Shown: positions 28,310-37,871 of the stretch, piece by piece
Position numbering within the stretch: position 1 is the stretch's first letter
How the letters are laid out: the number at the start of each line of letters is the position of its first letter
Source: an uncultured Clostridium sp.
Lineage (GTDB): Bacteria; Bacillota; Clostridia; TANB77; CAG-508
NCBI GenBank assembly: GCA_948441945.1
Contig: CAOJQV010000007.1
Coordinates: 1 to 47,410, forward strand
Direction: 5' to 3'
Length of the DNA stretch: 47,410 nt
The notes under the pieces: model-generated
The model's input: the letters and a program-made list of their open reading frames with translations, nothing else
Databases searched by the model: none
Told to the model about the DNA's origin: nothing
Program-made: the position numbers and the translations under genes

Positions 28310-30214
28310 ATGGGAAATAAATACTTAAATGAAGCAATAATTGGAAATAAAAAGATGATAGCAACTTTTACTAAAAAAGGAGAAATGCAAAGAGTTTATT
28401 TTCCAAGCAAAGATAATAGACAATATATAAATTTTTTTCATGTAGGAGTAAAGGTAAATGAATCTGATTTAATATATTTACATGATGATATAAACAATAT
28501 ATATTATCAATATTATGATACAGACACAAATATATTAAATACAGAAATAACAAATACTTATTTTAACTTGAAAATTGTACAAACAGATTATATCTTAATA
28601 AAAGAAAATGTATTAGCTAAAAAATATATTTTTATAAATGATGGAACAATAGATTTAGATACAAAATTTTTTATACATTCTGAATTATTATCAGATAATA
28701 ATAATTTTGTAGGAGCAAAAATAGTTGATGGAGGAATGACACAATATGCTCACGATTTTACATTTTCAACATTTGCAAAGGGAAAACAAATTATAAAGCA
28801 TCAAATTAATGGAAGCAAAGAAACAATTAAGAGAACTGAAATAGTAGATAAAGATTATATAGGAATGTCAAATGATACATCAATTGCTTATGAGATTGGA
28901 AACTTAAAACCTGGAGACAAAAAAGAAATTCAAATTGCAATTTATATAGATGAAAATAAAAATATTTCAGATATAGAAGATGGAATAGAAAGAATAAAAA
29001 GAATTGATTTTGAAAAAGAATATATAAATACAAAAGCATATTGGAGAAAATTTGTTAAAGAACATAATGGCTTAAATATGAAAGAAACAGAAAATAGCTA
29101 TGAAGAAACATTATTTGAAATATATAAAAGAAGCATATTACTATTTCCACTATTAACTAATTCAGATACAGGAGGGGTTATAGCCTCAGCAGAAATTGAT
29201 GAAAATTTTACTAAATGTGGAAGATATGCTTATTGTTGGCCAAGAGATGCAGTTTTTATCACAAAAGCAATGGATATATTAAAAATGAGAAAAGAAACAG
29301 AGAAATTTTACAAAGTATTTTGTAAAAAAACTCAAAGCAAAAATGGAATGTGGGAACAAAGATTTTTTACAGATGGAAAATTAGCACCATGTTGGGGATA
29401 TCAAATTGATGAAACAGCGAGTGTAGTATATGGTGTGTATGAACATTATAAATATACAAAATCCAAAAAATTCTTACAAGAGACATTGCCAATGTGTGAA
29501 AAAGCAATCGATTTTCTAAAAAGATATACTAAAGATATATTAGAGGATACAAAAAAATATCATATAAGTTATGATTTATGGGAAATGAATGAAGGAATTC
29601 ACGCATATTCACTTGCAAGCATCTTTTCAGCTTTTAGTTGTATTAATAAAATATATGATGTGTTAGGCGAAGATGTATCAGAATTTGAAAATAATAGATT
29701 AAAACAAGAAAAAATAGAAAAGTCAAAAAAAGAATTAGAAAAACTACAAGTAGAAATAAAAAAATATATTAACAAAAATTTATATGATGATTATAAAAAA
29801 TGTTATGTAAGAAATCAAACAGATAGAAACATGGATATTAGTTTATTAGGATTAACAACGCCATTTAATGTTTTTAAGGCAAAAGAAAAGAAAATACAAA
29901 ATACTGTAGAGAGGATAAATTTAAGTTTAAGAACTTATACAGGTGGATATCAAAGATTTGAAAAAGATAATTATATGAATGGTAATCCTTGGCCAATTGC
30001 AAATCTTTGGATGACTTTATATTATTTGGAAATTGGAGAAAAGAAAAAAGCTAAAGAGTGTTTTGATTTTGTAGTGAAAACTTCAGGAAAACATTATTTA
30101 TTAGGGGAACAAGTTAATAATGAGACTTTAAAACCTAATTGGGTTATTGGACTTGGATGGTCTCATGCCATGTTTATTATTGTTATGGAAAAATTGTATG
30201 GAAAGAAGCAATAA
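28310..30214 (+). CDS. glycoside hydrolase family 15 glucoamylase-like protein
   Basis: The 634-aa protein has an N-terminal beta domain (MGNKYLNEAIIGNKKMIATF) and the GH15 alpha/alpha barrel. Recognisable blocks are CGRYAYCWPRDAVFITKAMD, WEQRFFTDGKLAPCWGYQIDE, YDLWEMNEGIHAYSLASIFS (WE..E acid region), TYTGGYQRFEKDNYMNGNPW and GLGWSHAMFI. Such intracellular enzymes release glucose from glycogen-like alpha-glucans. No signal peptide is present. It would feed the glycolytic genes in this window, although they are in other transcripts. The inverted REP pair is directly upstream. Confidence 0.85.
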   Translation: MGNKYLNEAIIGNKKMIATFTKKGEMQRVYFPSKDNRQYINFFHVGVKVNESDLIYLHDDINNIYYQYYDTDTNILNTEITNTYFNLKIVQTDYILIKENVLAKKYIFINDGTIDLDTKFFIHSELLSDNNNFVGAKIVDGGMTQYAHDFTFSTFAKGKQIIKHQINGSKETIKRTEIVDKDYIGMSNDTSIAYEIGNLKPGDKKEIQIAIYIDENKNISDIEDGIERIKRIDFEKEYINTKAYWRKFVKEHNGLNMKETENSYEETLFEIYKRSILLFPLLTNSDTGGVIASAEIDENFTKCGRYAYCWPRDAVFITKAMDILKMRKETEKFYKVFCKKTQSKNGMWEQRFFTDGKLAPCWGYQIDETASVVYGVYEHYKYTKSKKFLQETLPMCEKAIDFLKRYTKDILEDTKKYHISYDLWEMNEGIHAYSLASIFSAFSCINKIYDVLGEDVSEFENNRLKQEKIEKSKKELEKLQVEIKKYINKNLYDDYKKCYVRNQTDRNMDISLLGLTTPFNVFKAKEKKIQNTVERINLSLRTYTGGYQRFEKDNYMNGNPWPIANLWMTLYYLEIGEKKKAKECFDFVVKTSGKHYLLGEQVNNETLKPNWVIGLGWSHAMFIIVMEKLYGKKQ

Positions 30215-30238
30215 AAATAGAAGAGAGAGGAAAAATAA

Positions 30239-31527
30239 TTGAAAGAAGATAGAAATATTAGCAGTATTTATTAAAATTTTCTTTTCCCATCATAGTAAGT
30301 GGAATTTTTATGACGATGGCAAATGTAATAACAAATATAATGATTAGTTATATGGGAACAGATGAACTTTTAGCTAAAAATATATTTTCAAAGTTTAATA
30401 ACTTATATTTAGCATTTAACTCTGGATTTGCCTTAATATTTGCCAACTATTATTTTAGATATTTAAAGCAAGAAAATAAGAAAAGGAAAATTTTTAAGCT
30501 AAGTATAATAGGAATAGGAATTATATCTATTTGCATAATGTTTATTTTTATATCATTTAGAAAAAGCCTATTCAGTTTATATTGCAAAGAAGAAAATGCT
30601 ATTACAATTTTTTGTAATTATTCAATAATAAGAGCACTATGTTTTCCTATTATAGGAATTCACGCATTTTTAGATTATATACTTTCAGAAAATAATAGAA
30701 AAAGAATATTAGTAGGAAATATTATAGCACTTATTATAGAAAGTGTTTTGGTATGGATAGTTGTATTTAAAACTAACCTTGATATGCAAGCAATTGCAAT
30801 AATAGAGATATTTGCAAGAATGACAAAACTGTTAATATTTATATCCCCATATAAGAAGTATTTTAAAGTAAAAGTTTTAGATGAATTTAAAATTGAAAAT
30901 ATAAGAAAAATTTTTAATATTAACAAAAATGTAATTATGGTTTCTTTTATTACATTTATGAACGTTTTTATAGGAATGTTTGTTTTGAAATTATATTCTT
31001 ATGTAGATGCAATAGGAATTTTGTGTATTACTATAAGCGAGGATATTTTGAAAATTACATCTAATTTATTTGTTGCTTTATCAAGAATTGTTACAACACA
31101 AATCAGTCCAGAAATTAGCAGTGGAAAAGAAATACTAAAAAGAAGAATAAAAAACATATATAAATACATAAATAAAATATATATTATATTTTTCGTAATA
31201 ACAATTTTATTTTCTATTGGATTTTTGAGATTGTATAACATTGATTATGAAATGATGAAAAATACTATCATAATCTTATGGATTCAATGTGTTTTATATA
31301 TTGCTACACCATTAACTGATTTTCATATATTACTATTAAAAATAAAAATGAATATTAGAAAATTATTCATAGCAGATACTGTATATGATTTTATTATATT
31401 ATGCCTTAGTTTCTTATTATATAAGATTTTTTCATTAAATCTTATTGAAGTAGTATTTGTATATAATTTACTATTATTTATACAAACAATAGCATCTAAA
31501 AAATATACAAAAGAAATATATGAATAA
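30239..31527 (+). pseudogene. MATE-like membrane transporter with an N-terminal frame break
   Basis: A polytopic protein with about 12 helices, resembling MATE/flippase exporters (FPIIVSGIFMTMANV, ISYMGTDELLAKNIFSKF). A TTG at 30239 with a gagagg box starts LKEDRNISSIY, which must shift by -1 (or lacks a base) near 30270 to join LKFSFPIIVSG. The downstream ORF begins formally at ATG 30310 but would lose most of the first helix. The break has no CGG, so it is unlike the recoding sites. It may be a pseudogene, a sequence error or slippage at ttt/aaaa runs. The protein is divergent and the substrate unknown. Confidence 0.6.
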
Positions 31528-31541
31528 TTTTAAAATAATAC

Positions 31542-31593
31542 TTGAAAACTATTCTTTTTTGATATAGAATTGAATTGCCTAAGAAAAATTAGG
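31542..31593 (+). promoter_or_regulatory. gap promoter with palindromic operator
   Basis: TTGAAA (31542-31547), 17-base spacer, TAGAAT (31565-31570), followed by tgaattgcctaagaaaaatt and agg. The palindrome CCTA-N8-TAGG lies just after the -10 box. The pgk promoter at 41166 has the same core and the same palindrome. Confidence 0.65.
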
Positions 31594-31644
31594 ATATACT
31601 AAAGAAAAGTTAAAAGAAAAATAAAATTTTAAGGAGGAATTATT

Positions 31645-32664
31645 ATGTCAGTAAAAGTAGCCATCAATGGTTTTGGGCGTATAGGACGTCTAGCATTTAG
31701 ACAAATGTTTGGAACAGAAGGGTTTGATATTGTAGCAATAAACGATTTAACAAATCCTGAAATGTTAGCACATTTATTAAAATATGATTCAGCACAAGGA
31801 AGATATGAAAAGGCAGAATCAGTAGTAGCAGGAGAAGATTCAATTACAGTAGATGGGAAAACAATAAAAATATATTCAGAAAAAGAAGCATCAAATTTAC
31901 CATGGGGAGAAATAGGAGTAGATGTAGTATTAGAATGTACAGGATTCTATACATCAAAAGAAAAAGCACAAGCACATTTAGATGCAGGCGCTAAAAAAGT
32001 AGTTATATCAGCACCAGCAGGAAATGACTTAAAAACAGTAGTATTTGGTGTAAATGAAGGAATATTAACACCAGAAGACAACATAGTATCAGCAGCATCT
32101 TGTACAACAAACTGTTTAGCACCAATGGCAAAAGCATTAAACAATTATGCAGAAATCAAATCAGGAATAATGACAACAGTTCATGCTTATACAGGAGACC
32201 AAATGCTTTTAGATGGACCACATAGAAAAGGTAACTTAAGAAGAGCAAGAGCAGCAGCAGCAAATATTGTACCAAACTCAACAGGAGCTGCAAAAGCTAT
32301 CGGATTAGTTATTCCAGAATTGAAAGGAAAATTAATAGGTTCTGCACAAAGAGTACCAGTTGTAACAGGTTCAACAACAATTTTAGTTGCAACTGTTAAA
32401 GGAGATAATGTAACAGTAGAAGGAGTAAATGCAGCAATGAAAGCAGCATCAAATCAATCTTATGGATATACAGAAGAAGAATTAGTCTCAGCTGATATTA
32501 TAGGAATAAAATATGGTTCATTATTTGATGCTACACAAACTATGGTAACAGAAATAGGAGATGGATTATATCAAGTTCAAGTTGTTTCTTGGTATGATAA
32601 TGAAAATTCTTATACAAGCCAAATGGTAAGAACAATTAAATATTTTGCAGGATTAATAAAATAA
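31645..32664 (+). CDS. gap: glyceraldehyde-3-phosphate dehydrogenase
   Basis: NAD-dependent oxidative phosphorylation step of glycolysis. The 339-aa enzyme shows [19 protein letters not shown], the catalytic [18 protein letters not shown] (active-site Cys), [18 protein letters not shown] and the C-terminal [19 protein letters not shown]. Start MSVKVAI follows an aggagg box. CGT is used as an ordinary Arg codon in GFGRIGR. The palindrome after its promoter suggests control shared with pgk. The other glycolytic genes are 9 kb downstream. Confidence 0.98.
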   Translation: MSVKVAINGFGRIGRLAFRQMFGTEGFDIVAINDLTNPEMLAHLLKYDSAQGRYEKAESVVAGEDSITVDGKTIKIYSEKEASNLPWGEIGVDVVLECTGFYTSKEKAQAHLDAGAKKVVISAPAGNDLKTVVFGVNEGILTPEDNIVSAASCTTNCLAPMAKALNNYAEIKSGIMTTVHAYTGDQMLLDGPHRKGNLRRARAAAANIVPNSTGAAKAIGLVIPELKGKLIGSAQRVPVVTGSTTILVATVKGDNVTVEGVNAAMKAASNQSYGYTEEELVSADIIGIKYGSLFDATQTMVTEIGDGLYQVQVVSWYDNENSYTSQMVRTIKYFAGLIK

Positions 32665-32689
32665 GATAATTGAATAGACTAAAAATAAA

Positions 32690-32740
32690 GGTGCCTAAAT
32701 TATTAGACAAAAAAGTTTAATAATGAGGGATCTTTTTTGT
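32690..32740 (+). terminator. terminator after gap
   Basis: Stem aattattagac/gtttaataat around an A-run, then gagggatctttttt. Confidence 0.55.
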
Positions 32741-32771
32741 TGAAATTTTTTAATAAATTATAGTTTTAGTG

Positions 32772-32800
32772 TTGAACTATAACTAAAAGTGTAGTAAAAT
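32772..32800 (+). promoter_or_regulatory. promoter of the glycine-rich surface gene
   Basis: TTGAAC (32772-32777), 17-base spacer, TAAAAT (32795-32800). A partial inverted repeat (tatagttttag and ctataactaaaa) overlaps the -35 box. Confidence 0.55.
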
Positions 32801-32839
32801 GTTCATAATAACAAAAGAGGAGGTATTAATAAAATATAT

Positions 32840-34591
32840 ATGAAACTAAAAAATGTAAATAGAAAAATGATGATAATAATACTTATAATATTATTAATAA
32901 CAATTTTTGCAATATTAATCTCAAGCACATATTTAAGAACTGTAGTTAATAATGCAAAAAAAGAACAAGTGGTAGGAGAACTATTTTCTTCAATAGTTTA
33001 TGATAATCAAAATGAAGAAGAAATAAAAGTTTTAGTAAAAATAAGTAGTGAAGATGGCATAGAATATATAGAAAAGCCAGATGGAAGCCAAATTCAGGCA
33101 AATGGAAAACAAAATGTTGCAATTGATTATAAAGTTAAAAAAGATGAAGAAAATATATTTAAAATAAAAGAGATTGGAAAAGAAATAGTAGATAAGAGTG
33201 TATGTGTAACAGATCAAGTAATTAAAGAAGAACTTGGAATTGATGTACTTTCAGAAATTGTAGGGTATAAAACAATAGAAATAACAGAAAATATACCATT
33301 AGAAGGATATAATAAAATACAACATCAAATAGGAAAAAATGGAGAATGGCAAGAAGGGATAGGCAAAATGCCTATAGTAGATTATGATATTGTTAGAAAT
33401 GCTTTAAAAAATGAAGATGATACTGTTACTGTATCTGTAAAAGCAGAAAATACTGTTACATCAAATATTATACAATATTCTAAAAACTTGAAAATAAAAA
33501 ATACAACATTAATAGATAATATTCAAGCAGAAAGCTTAATAGATGCAATGAGCAAAGAAAATATAGAAACAGGGAAATATGGAGTTACAATAAATGATAA
33601 AACTTATAATTTACAAGTTTATGAATTTAATGAGAATTTAACAATAGATGTAAGCACAGAATTTGGAACAGAGCAAGATGTAGCAACAGATACTGATTAT
33701 GCACAAAATATGATAGCAATAAAAGTAAATGGAGACTTAAATATAAACCAAGAAGCAATATTAACAACTCATGCAAGCAAAAGTGGTTATGGTGGACCAA
33801 AAGGAATGTTTATTTATTGTACAGGAACAGTAACAAACAATGGAACAATAACTATGACAGCAAGGGGAGCAAAAGCAGAAGGAGAAGATGTATATCTTTA
33901 TAAAAATAATGATAATACTTATGAATATGTACCAGCAGAAGGTGCAACAGGAGGAAAAGGATTAGTAAGAGTAGGCGGTGGAAATGGGAATGATGGAGAA
34001 AAAGGATTAAATAGACAAACTGGAGGAGGAGGCTCAGGAGCCGTTTATAGTGGATTAGGAGGAGTAGGAACATCAGGTGATGGTTCTTATGGAACATCCT
34101 ATTCAGGTGGAACAGGAGGAGGAGCTTGGCACTCATACAGTACAGGAACTGCTGAAGCAGGTCAACCAAATCGGTGGAAAAGGACGGTTGGGGACATTCG
34201 GTAGGAATAGGAAATCCTGGAGGACAGAATGGAACAGGAGGATTACTAATTTTATATGGAAATATCATAAAAAACAATAGTATAATAAGTTCAAATGGGA
34301 TAGGAACTAGTAACCCAGATGGTATTACTGCAGGAGCTTCAGGAGGAGGATCTATAAATATATTTTATAGAGGAAATGATAGTAACAGTGTTGGAACAAT
34401 AGAAGCAGATGGTGGAAGTAATGAAGCACGTTTTGGACATGGTGGAAGAGGACGGTAAAGGTTGTGTTTCTATAGGTAACATATCTACTGGAAAATATTT
34501 ATCAGATACTGGAGAATTAATATTAAAAGAAAAACACATAGATTTAATACGTATATTAAATGATGAAGAAGTTATTGGAAATGGAGGATAA
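32840..34591 (+). CDS. glycine-rich surface protein 2 with three CGG +1 shifts
   Basis: The protein starts MKLKNVNRKMMIIILIILL (a membrane anchor), then a beta-rich region with repeats (NGEWQEGIGKMPIVDYDIV). A block shared with the next gene follows (YGGPKGMFIYCTGTVTNNG, EYVPAEGATGGKG) and a Gly/Ser-rich tail. The tail reads through three in-frame CGGs: 34172 (PN-G-GKG), 34185 (GKG-G-WGHS) and 34453 (GRG-G-KGCVSIG). Each C skip restores the frame, and the result aligns with the adjacent paralogue (GTGGLLVIY, GGGSINVFY, GGNGCVSIGNVSTGEY). About 580 aa. The ribosome binding site (gaggagg) is rather distant (about 17 bases). The end of the ORF carries the ribosome binding site of the next gene. 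Confidence 0.78.
34172..34175 (+). other. CGG +1 recoding site 4 (glycine-rich protein 2)
   Basis: Zero frame AAT CGG TGG; shifted frame AAT (C) GGT GGA AAA, giving N-G-G-K. Confidence 0.75.
34185..34188 (+). other. CGG +1 recoding site 5 (glycine-rich protein 2)
   Basis: In the frame set by site 4 the codon is again CGG: GGA CGG TTG; the second shift gives GGA (C) GGT TGG GGA (G-G-W-G). Only two shifts in series lead to the long downstream frame. Confidence 0.75.
34453..34456 (+). other. CGG +1 recoding site 6 (glycine-rich protein 2)
   Basis: GGA CGG TAA (stop) becomes GGA (C) GGT AAA GGT TGT, giving G-G-K-G-C. The paralogue has GGKGGNGCVSIG at the same place, with no CGG. Confidence 0.78.
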
Positions 34592-34593
34592 AA

Positions 34594-36573
34594 TTGAAAA
34601 AATTAAATATAAAAGGAACAAAACTTATTTTTCTAGCAATAACAATAATAATTCTTTTAGCCTTAGCAGGAATAGCAATAACAAATTTAACAAATGAAAA
34701 TGGATTATTAAAAAGGCAACAATTTGAAGAAAGAAATAATAACAGCTTAATAGGAGAAATATCAAAAATACAAAATAGTGGATATTCTAGTATATCAATA
34801 AATGGAAGAAATGAAAATGAACAAGAGACAGTAAATTATAATATTCATTCAATTGTGTATAATGGAAATTTAGTATTAGATGGAATAACAGAGGTAGAAG
34901 GAGCAACATTGAATTCAAATGCTTATGAATTTGGAGATAAAGATACTGATGTAGCAAAGCAAAGTTCAGAAGATGCAAATACAATTTTAGATGCAACAAA
35001 TATGGTAGTATTAAAAGTAAATGGAGACTTAACAGTAAATGAAAATATACTGCTAACAGCATGCAAAAGTGATAATGGATATGGTGGACCAAAAGGAATG
35101 TTTATATATTGTACAGGAACATTAATAAATAATGGAACAATATCAATGACAGCAAGAGGAGCAAGAGCAGAAGGGCAAAGTGTATATTTATTTGAAAATG
35201 CAGATGGAAGTTATGAATATGTACCAGCAGAAGGTGGTGCAGGAGGAGATAAAGTAATTGCATATGAAAATCAATCAGCGTTTGGAAGAAATGGTAAAAG
35301 TGGAAGTAACAGACAAACTGGAGGAGGAGGCTCAGGTGGAGCGTTTGCGAGTGATGCAGACCCAGTAGCTTATTCAGGAACAGGAGGAAAAGGAACATCA
35401 TATTCAGGTGGAGCTGGTGGTGGTGGAATAGATATAAATCTTTATAGTTCAGCTTATGCCAAAGATGGAAGTAATGAAGGAGGAGAAGGAGGTGCTGGTG
35501 CAGGACTTCGCTATAGTTCTAATTGGATATATAGATATGCTGGGGGTGGAGCTGGAAACCCAGGAGGTAACGGTGGAGGTGATGGCTTAGGCAATCAACC
35601 TGCATATAAGGGAGAAGATGGTACAGGAGGATTATTGGTTATATATACTAATAATTTAAATAGTACTGGAATAATAGAATCAAATGGGTCAAATGGTAGT
35701 AGAGGTGGAAGATCAGAAGGAGGAAGTTCAGGAGGAGGCTCTATTAACGTTTTTTATAAAAATGAAATTAGTGTAACAGGAGAAATACAAGCTAAAGGAG
35801 GAAATGAACTAGGTACAGGTATAAGTGGTGGAAAAGGCGGAAATGGATGTGTTTCAATAGGAAATGTATCTACAGGAGAATATGTATCAGATATAGAAGA
35901 TTTAAAATTAGAAGAAATAAAATTTGATGATAAATCAGAATATAATATTCAAATAGAAAGTAAGCCAGATACAGCTGAAATATCTTGGAGTAGTTCAGAT
36001 GAAAATATAGCAACAGTAGATAATAATGGAAAAGTAACATTAGTTAGTGGAGGAACTGCAATTATAACATGTACAGCAAAAACAAAAATAGGAATTGAAC
36101 TAGAAGCAACATGTGAAGTAACAACAAGTGAAAGACTTTATTTATACTATCATGGAAATGAATTTAAAAGTATAACAGGAGGATATACAGAATCAGAAAA
36201 CACAGGAGAAACATTTTCTACAACTTTTGCCAAAAATAAAATATATATTGACAGCTTTAGAAGTGGACATGTAGGTGGAGTTTATACTACAAATAAAATT
36301 AATTTAACAGGTTATAAAAAAATAAAAGTATGTGGAGAAATATCATCTTGTGTAAGGGGTGCAAATGGAATATGTTTATCAATAACAGATTCTCCACAAT
36401 GGGGAACAGGTAGCACTCCAGCTAGTAGTTTTAGAACAGTTTATAGTGGCTCTGAAAATAAACAAGAACAAACTTTTGAAATGGAAATTCCACAAAATGT
36501 GACTGAGGCCTATATATGTTGTGGGTCTAATGATTCAGAAGTATATATAAAAGAAATTTGGTTAGAAAAATAA
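34594..36573 (+). CDS. glycine-rich surface protein 3, prepilin-like N-terminus, Ig-like domain
   Basis: The 659-aa protein begins with a type IV pilin-like helix (GTKLIFLAITIIILLALAG) and then NLTNENGLL. A beta-rich region, the YGGPKGMFIYCTGTLINNG block and a long Gly-rich stretch with GGGGSGG-type runs follow. Next comes a bacterial Ig-like (Big_2) domain (WSSSDENIATVDNNGKVTLV, GGTAIITCTAK) and a C-terminal beta domain. TTG start 34594 with ggagg 7-8 bases upstream inside the end of the previous gene. All Gly codons are GGN in frame; ggc-gga pairs create CGG out of phase only. Probably an adhesin or a pilus-like surface protein. Confidence 0.7.
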   Translation: MKKLNIKGTKLIFLAITIIILLALAGIAITNLTNENGLLKRQQFEERNNNSLIGEISKIQNSGYSSISINGRNENEQETVNYNIHSIVYNGNLVLDGITEVEGATLNSNAYEFGDKDTDVAKQSSEDANTILDATNMVVLKVNGDLTVNENILLTACKSDNGYGGPKGMFIYCTGTLINNGTISMTARGARAEGQSVYLFENADGSYEYVPAEGGAGGDKVIAYENQSAFGRNGKSGSNRQTGGGGSGGAFASDADPVAYSGTGGKGTSYSGGAGGGGIDINLYSSAYAKDGSNEGGEGGAGAGLRYSSNWIYRYAGGGAGNPGGNGGGDGLGNQPAYKGEDGTGGLLVIYTNNLNSTGIIESNGSNGSRGGRSEGGSSGGGSINVFYKNEISVTGEIQAKGGNELGTGISGGKGGNGCVSIGNVSTGEYVSDIEDLKLEEIKFDDKSEYNIQIESKPDTAEISWSSSDENIATVDNNGKVTLVSGGTAIITCTAKTKIGIELEATCEVTTSERLYLYYHGNEFKSITGGYTESENTGETFSTTFAKNKIYIDSFRSGHVGGVYTTNKINLTGYKKIKVCGEISSCVRGANGICLSITDSPQWGTGSTPASSFRTVYSGSENKQEQTFEMEIPQNVTEAYICCGSNDSEVYIKEIWLEK

Positions 36574-36578
36574 CATCT

Positions 36579-36618
36579 AAAGGGAGATTAAGAGACTTGG
36601 TCTCAAAATCTCTCTTTA
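36579..36618 (+). terminator. terminator after the glycine-rich gene pair
   Basis: Bipartite stem aaagggagatt..gagac/gtctc..aatctctcttt. No long T-run, but the stem is strong. Confidence 0.6.
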
Positions 36619-36695
36619 AAAATGCTAATGGAATGTGTTGATTTTTTTTATTATAAATTATATAATTCATTTAAGAAAAATAAATGGAGGCTATT

Positions 36696-37223
36696 ATGAA
36701 ACAAAATAAAGGAATAACAATGGTAGCATTAGTATTAACAGTTATAATATTACTAATACTAGCAGGAATTTCAATAGGAACAGGAAACAAAACAATAAAA
36801 CAATCAGAACTAGAAAACATAAAAACAAATATGTTATTAATAAAAGTAAAAGCAAAAGAAATAGCAGAAAATGCAACACACAACCTAGGAACACTATTTA
36901 GTAGTATAACAGATGAAAACGAAAAAGCCCAAAGATTACAACAAACAAAGAACCAACTAATAGGAGAAATAATTGATAATATTAATGAATTCAATATATT
37001 AACAGAACAAGAAAATAACGAACTAGAATTTTTTGGTAAGTTATCAACAGAAAATTTAGATGACATGGGACTTACAAACGTAAAATCAGATAAAAGAAAT
37101 GGATGGTATATAGTAAAATATGACTTAAAAAATATACAAGTTGAAATATATCATACAAAAGGATTTAAAGTAGAAGATAAAACATATTACTCACTAACAG
37201 AAATACAAGATTTAGATATATAA
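36696..37223 (+). CDS. prepilin-like protein (type IV pilin N-terminal motif)
   Basis: 175 aa beginning MKQNKGITMVALVLTVIILL and then ILAGISIGTG: a short basic leader, Gly, then a hydrophobic helix as in clostridial prepilin-type proteins. The soluble part is helical and polar (NQLIGEIIDNINEFN, NGWYIVKYDLKNIQVEIYHT). The start 36696 has a ggagg box; a Met four codons upstream overlaps it. No prepilin peptidase or pilus motor is present in the window. It may be a pseudopilin linked to the Gly-rich surface proteins just upstream. Confidence 0.65.
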   Translation: MKQNKGITMVALVLTVIILLILAGISIGTGNKTIKQSELENIKTNMLLIKVKAKEIAENATHNLGTLFSSITDENEKAQRLQQTKNQLIGEIIDNINEFNILTEQENNELEFFGKLSTENLDDMGLTNVKSDKRNGWYIVKYDLKNIQVEIYHTKGFKVEDKTYYSLTEIQDLDI

Positions 37224-37235
37224 AAAGGAATAGAT

Positions 37236-37862
37236 ATGAAAGAAAAAGAACTAGAAAGATTAACAAATTTAAAACAAATAGAAGAACAATTACATAGAGA
37301 AAACTTTAAAAATATATGTGGTATAGATGAAGCAGGAAGAGGACCTTTAGCAGGGCCAGTAGTCGTAGCAGGAGTTATAATGCAAGGAGACTCTATGATA
37401 GAAGGAGTAAATGACTCTAAAAAAGTTTCAGAAAAAAAGAGAGAATTATTATATGACAAGATTTTAGAAGAAGCAATAAGCTATTCTGTTGCAATTATTG
37501 GACAAGATGTAATAGATGAGATAAATATTTTAAATGCAACAAAACAAGGAGTTACAAGTGTTGTAAAAGAACTAGATGTAAGACCAGATTTAATTATCAT
37601 TGATGCTTTAGAACATATAGACACAAATGGAGTGCCTTATAAATCAATAATAAAAGGAGATGCAAAATGCTATTCTATTGCTGCAGCATCAATTATAGCA
37701 AAAGTAACAAGAGATAGAATTATGAGAGAATGGGATGAAGTATATCCACAATATGGATTTATAACACATAAAGGTTATGGGACAGCAAAGCATATTTCAG
37801 CAATAAAAGAATATGGATTAACTCCAATTCATAGAAGAAGTTTTACTAGAAATTTTGTATAG
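37236..37862 (+). CDS. rnhB: ribonuclease HII
   Basis: Removes ribonucleotides from DNA and RNA primers. 208 aa, with ICGIDEAGRGPLAGPVVVAG (catalytic Asp-Glu), DSKKVSEKKRE, IKGDAKCYSIAAASIIAKVTRDR and TPIHRRSFTRNF at the end. Normal length. The gene lies 12 bases after the prepilin-like gene and 9 bases before pdp. Confidence 0.96.
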   Translation: MKEKELERLTNLKQIEEQLHRENFKNICGIDEAGRGPLAGPVVVAGVIMQGDSMIEGVNDSKKVSEKKRELLYDKILEEAISYSVAIIGQDVIDEINILNATKQGVTSVVKELDVRPDLIIIDALEHIDTNGVPYKSIIKGDAKCYSIAAASIIAKVTRDRIMREWDEVYPQYGFITHKGYGTAKHISAIKEYGLTPIHRRSFTRNFV

Positions 37863-37871
37863 GAGAAATAG

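Noticed and set aside
34185..34205. A further CGG at 34199 as a ninth site
   Set aside because: After two shifts it is out of phase (TCG GTA, S-V) and the frame continues correctly without a shift.
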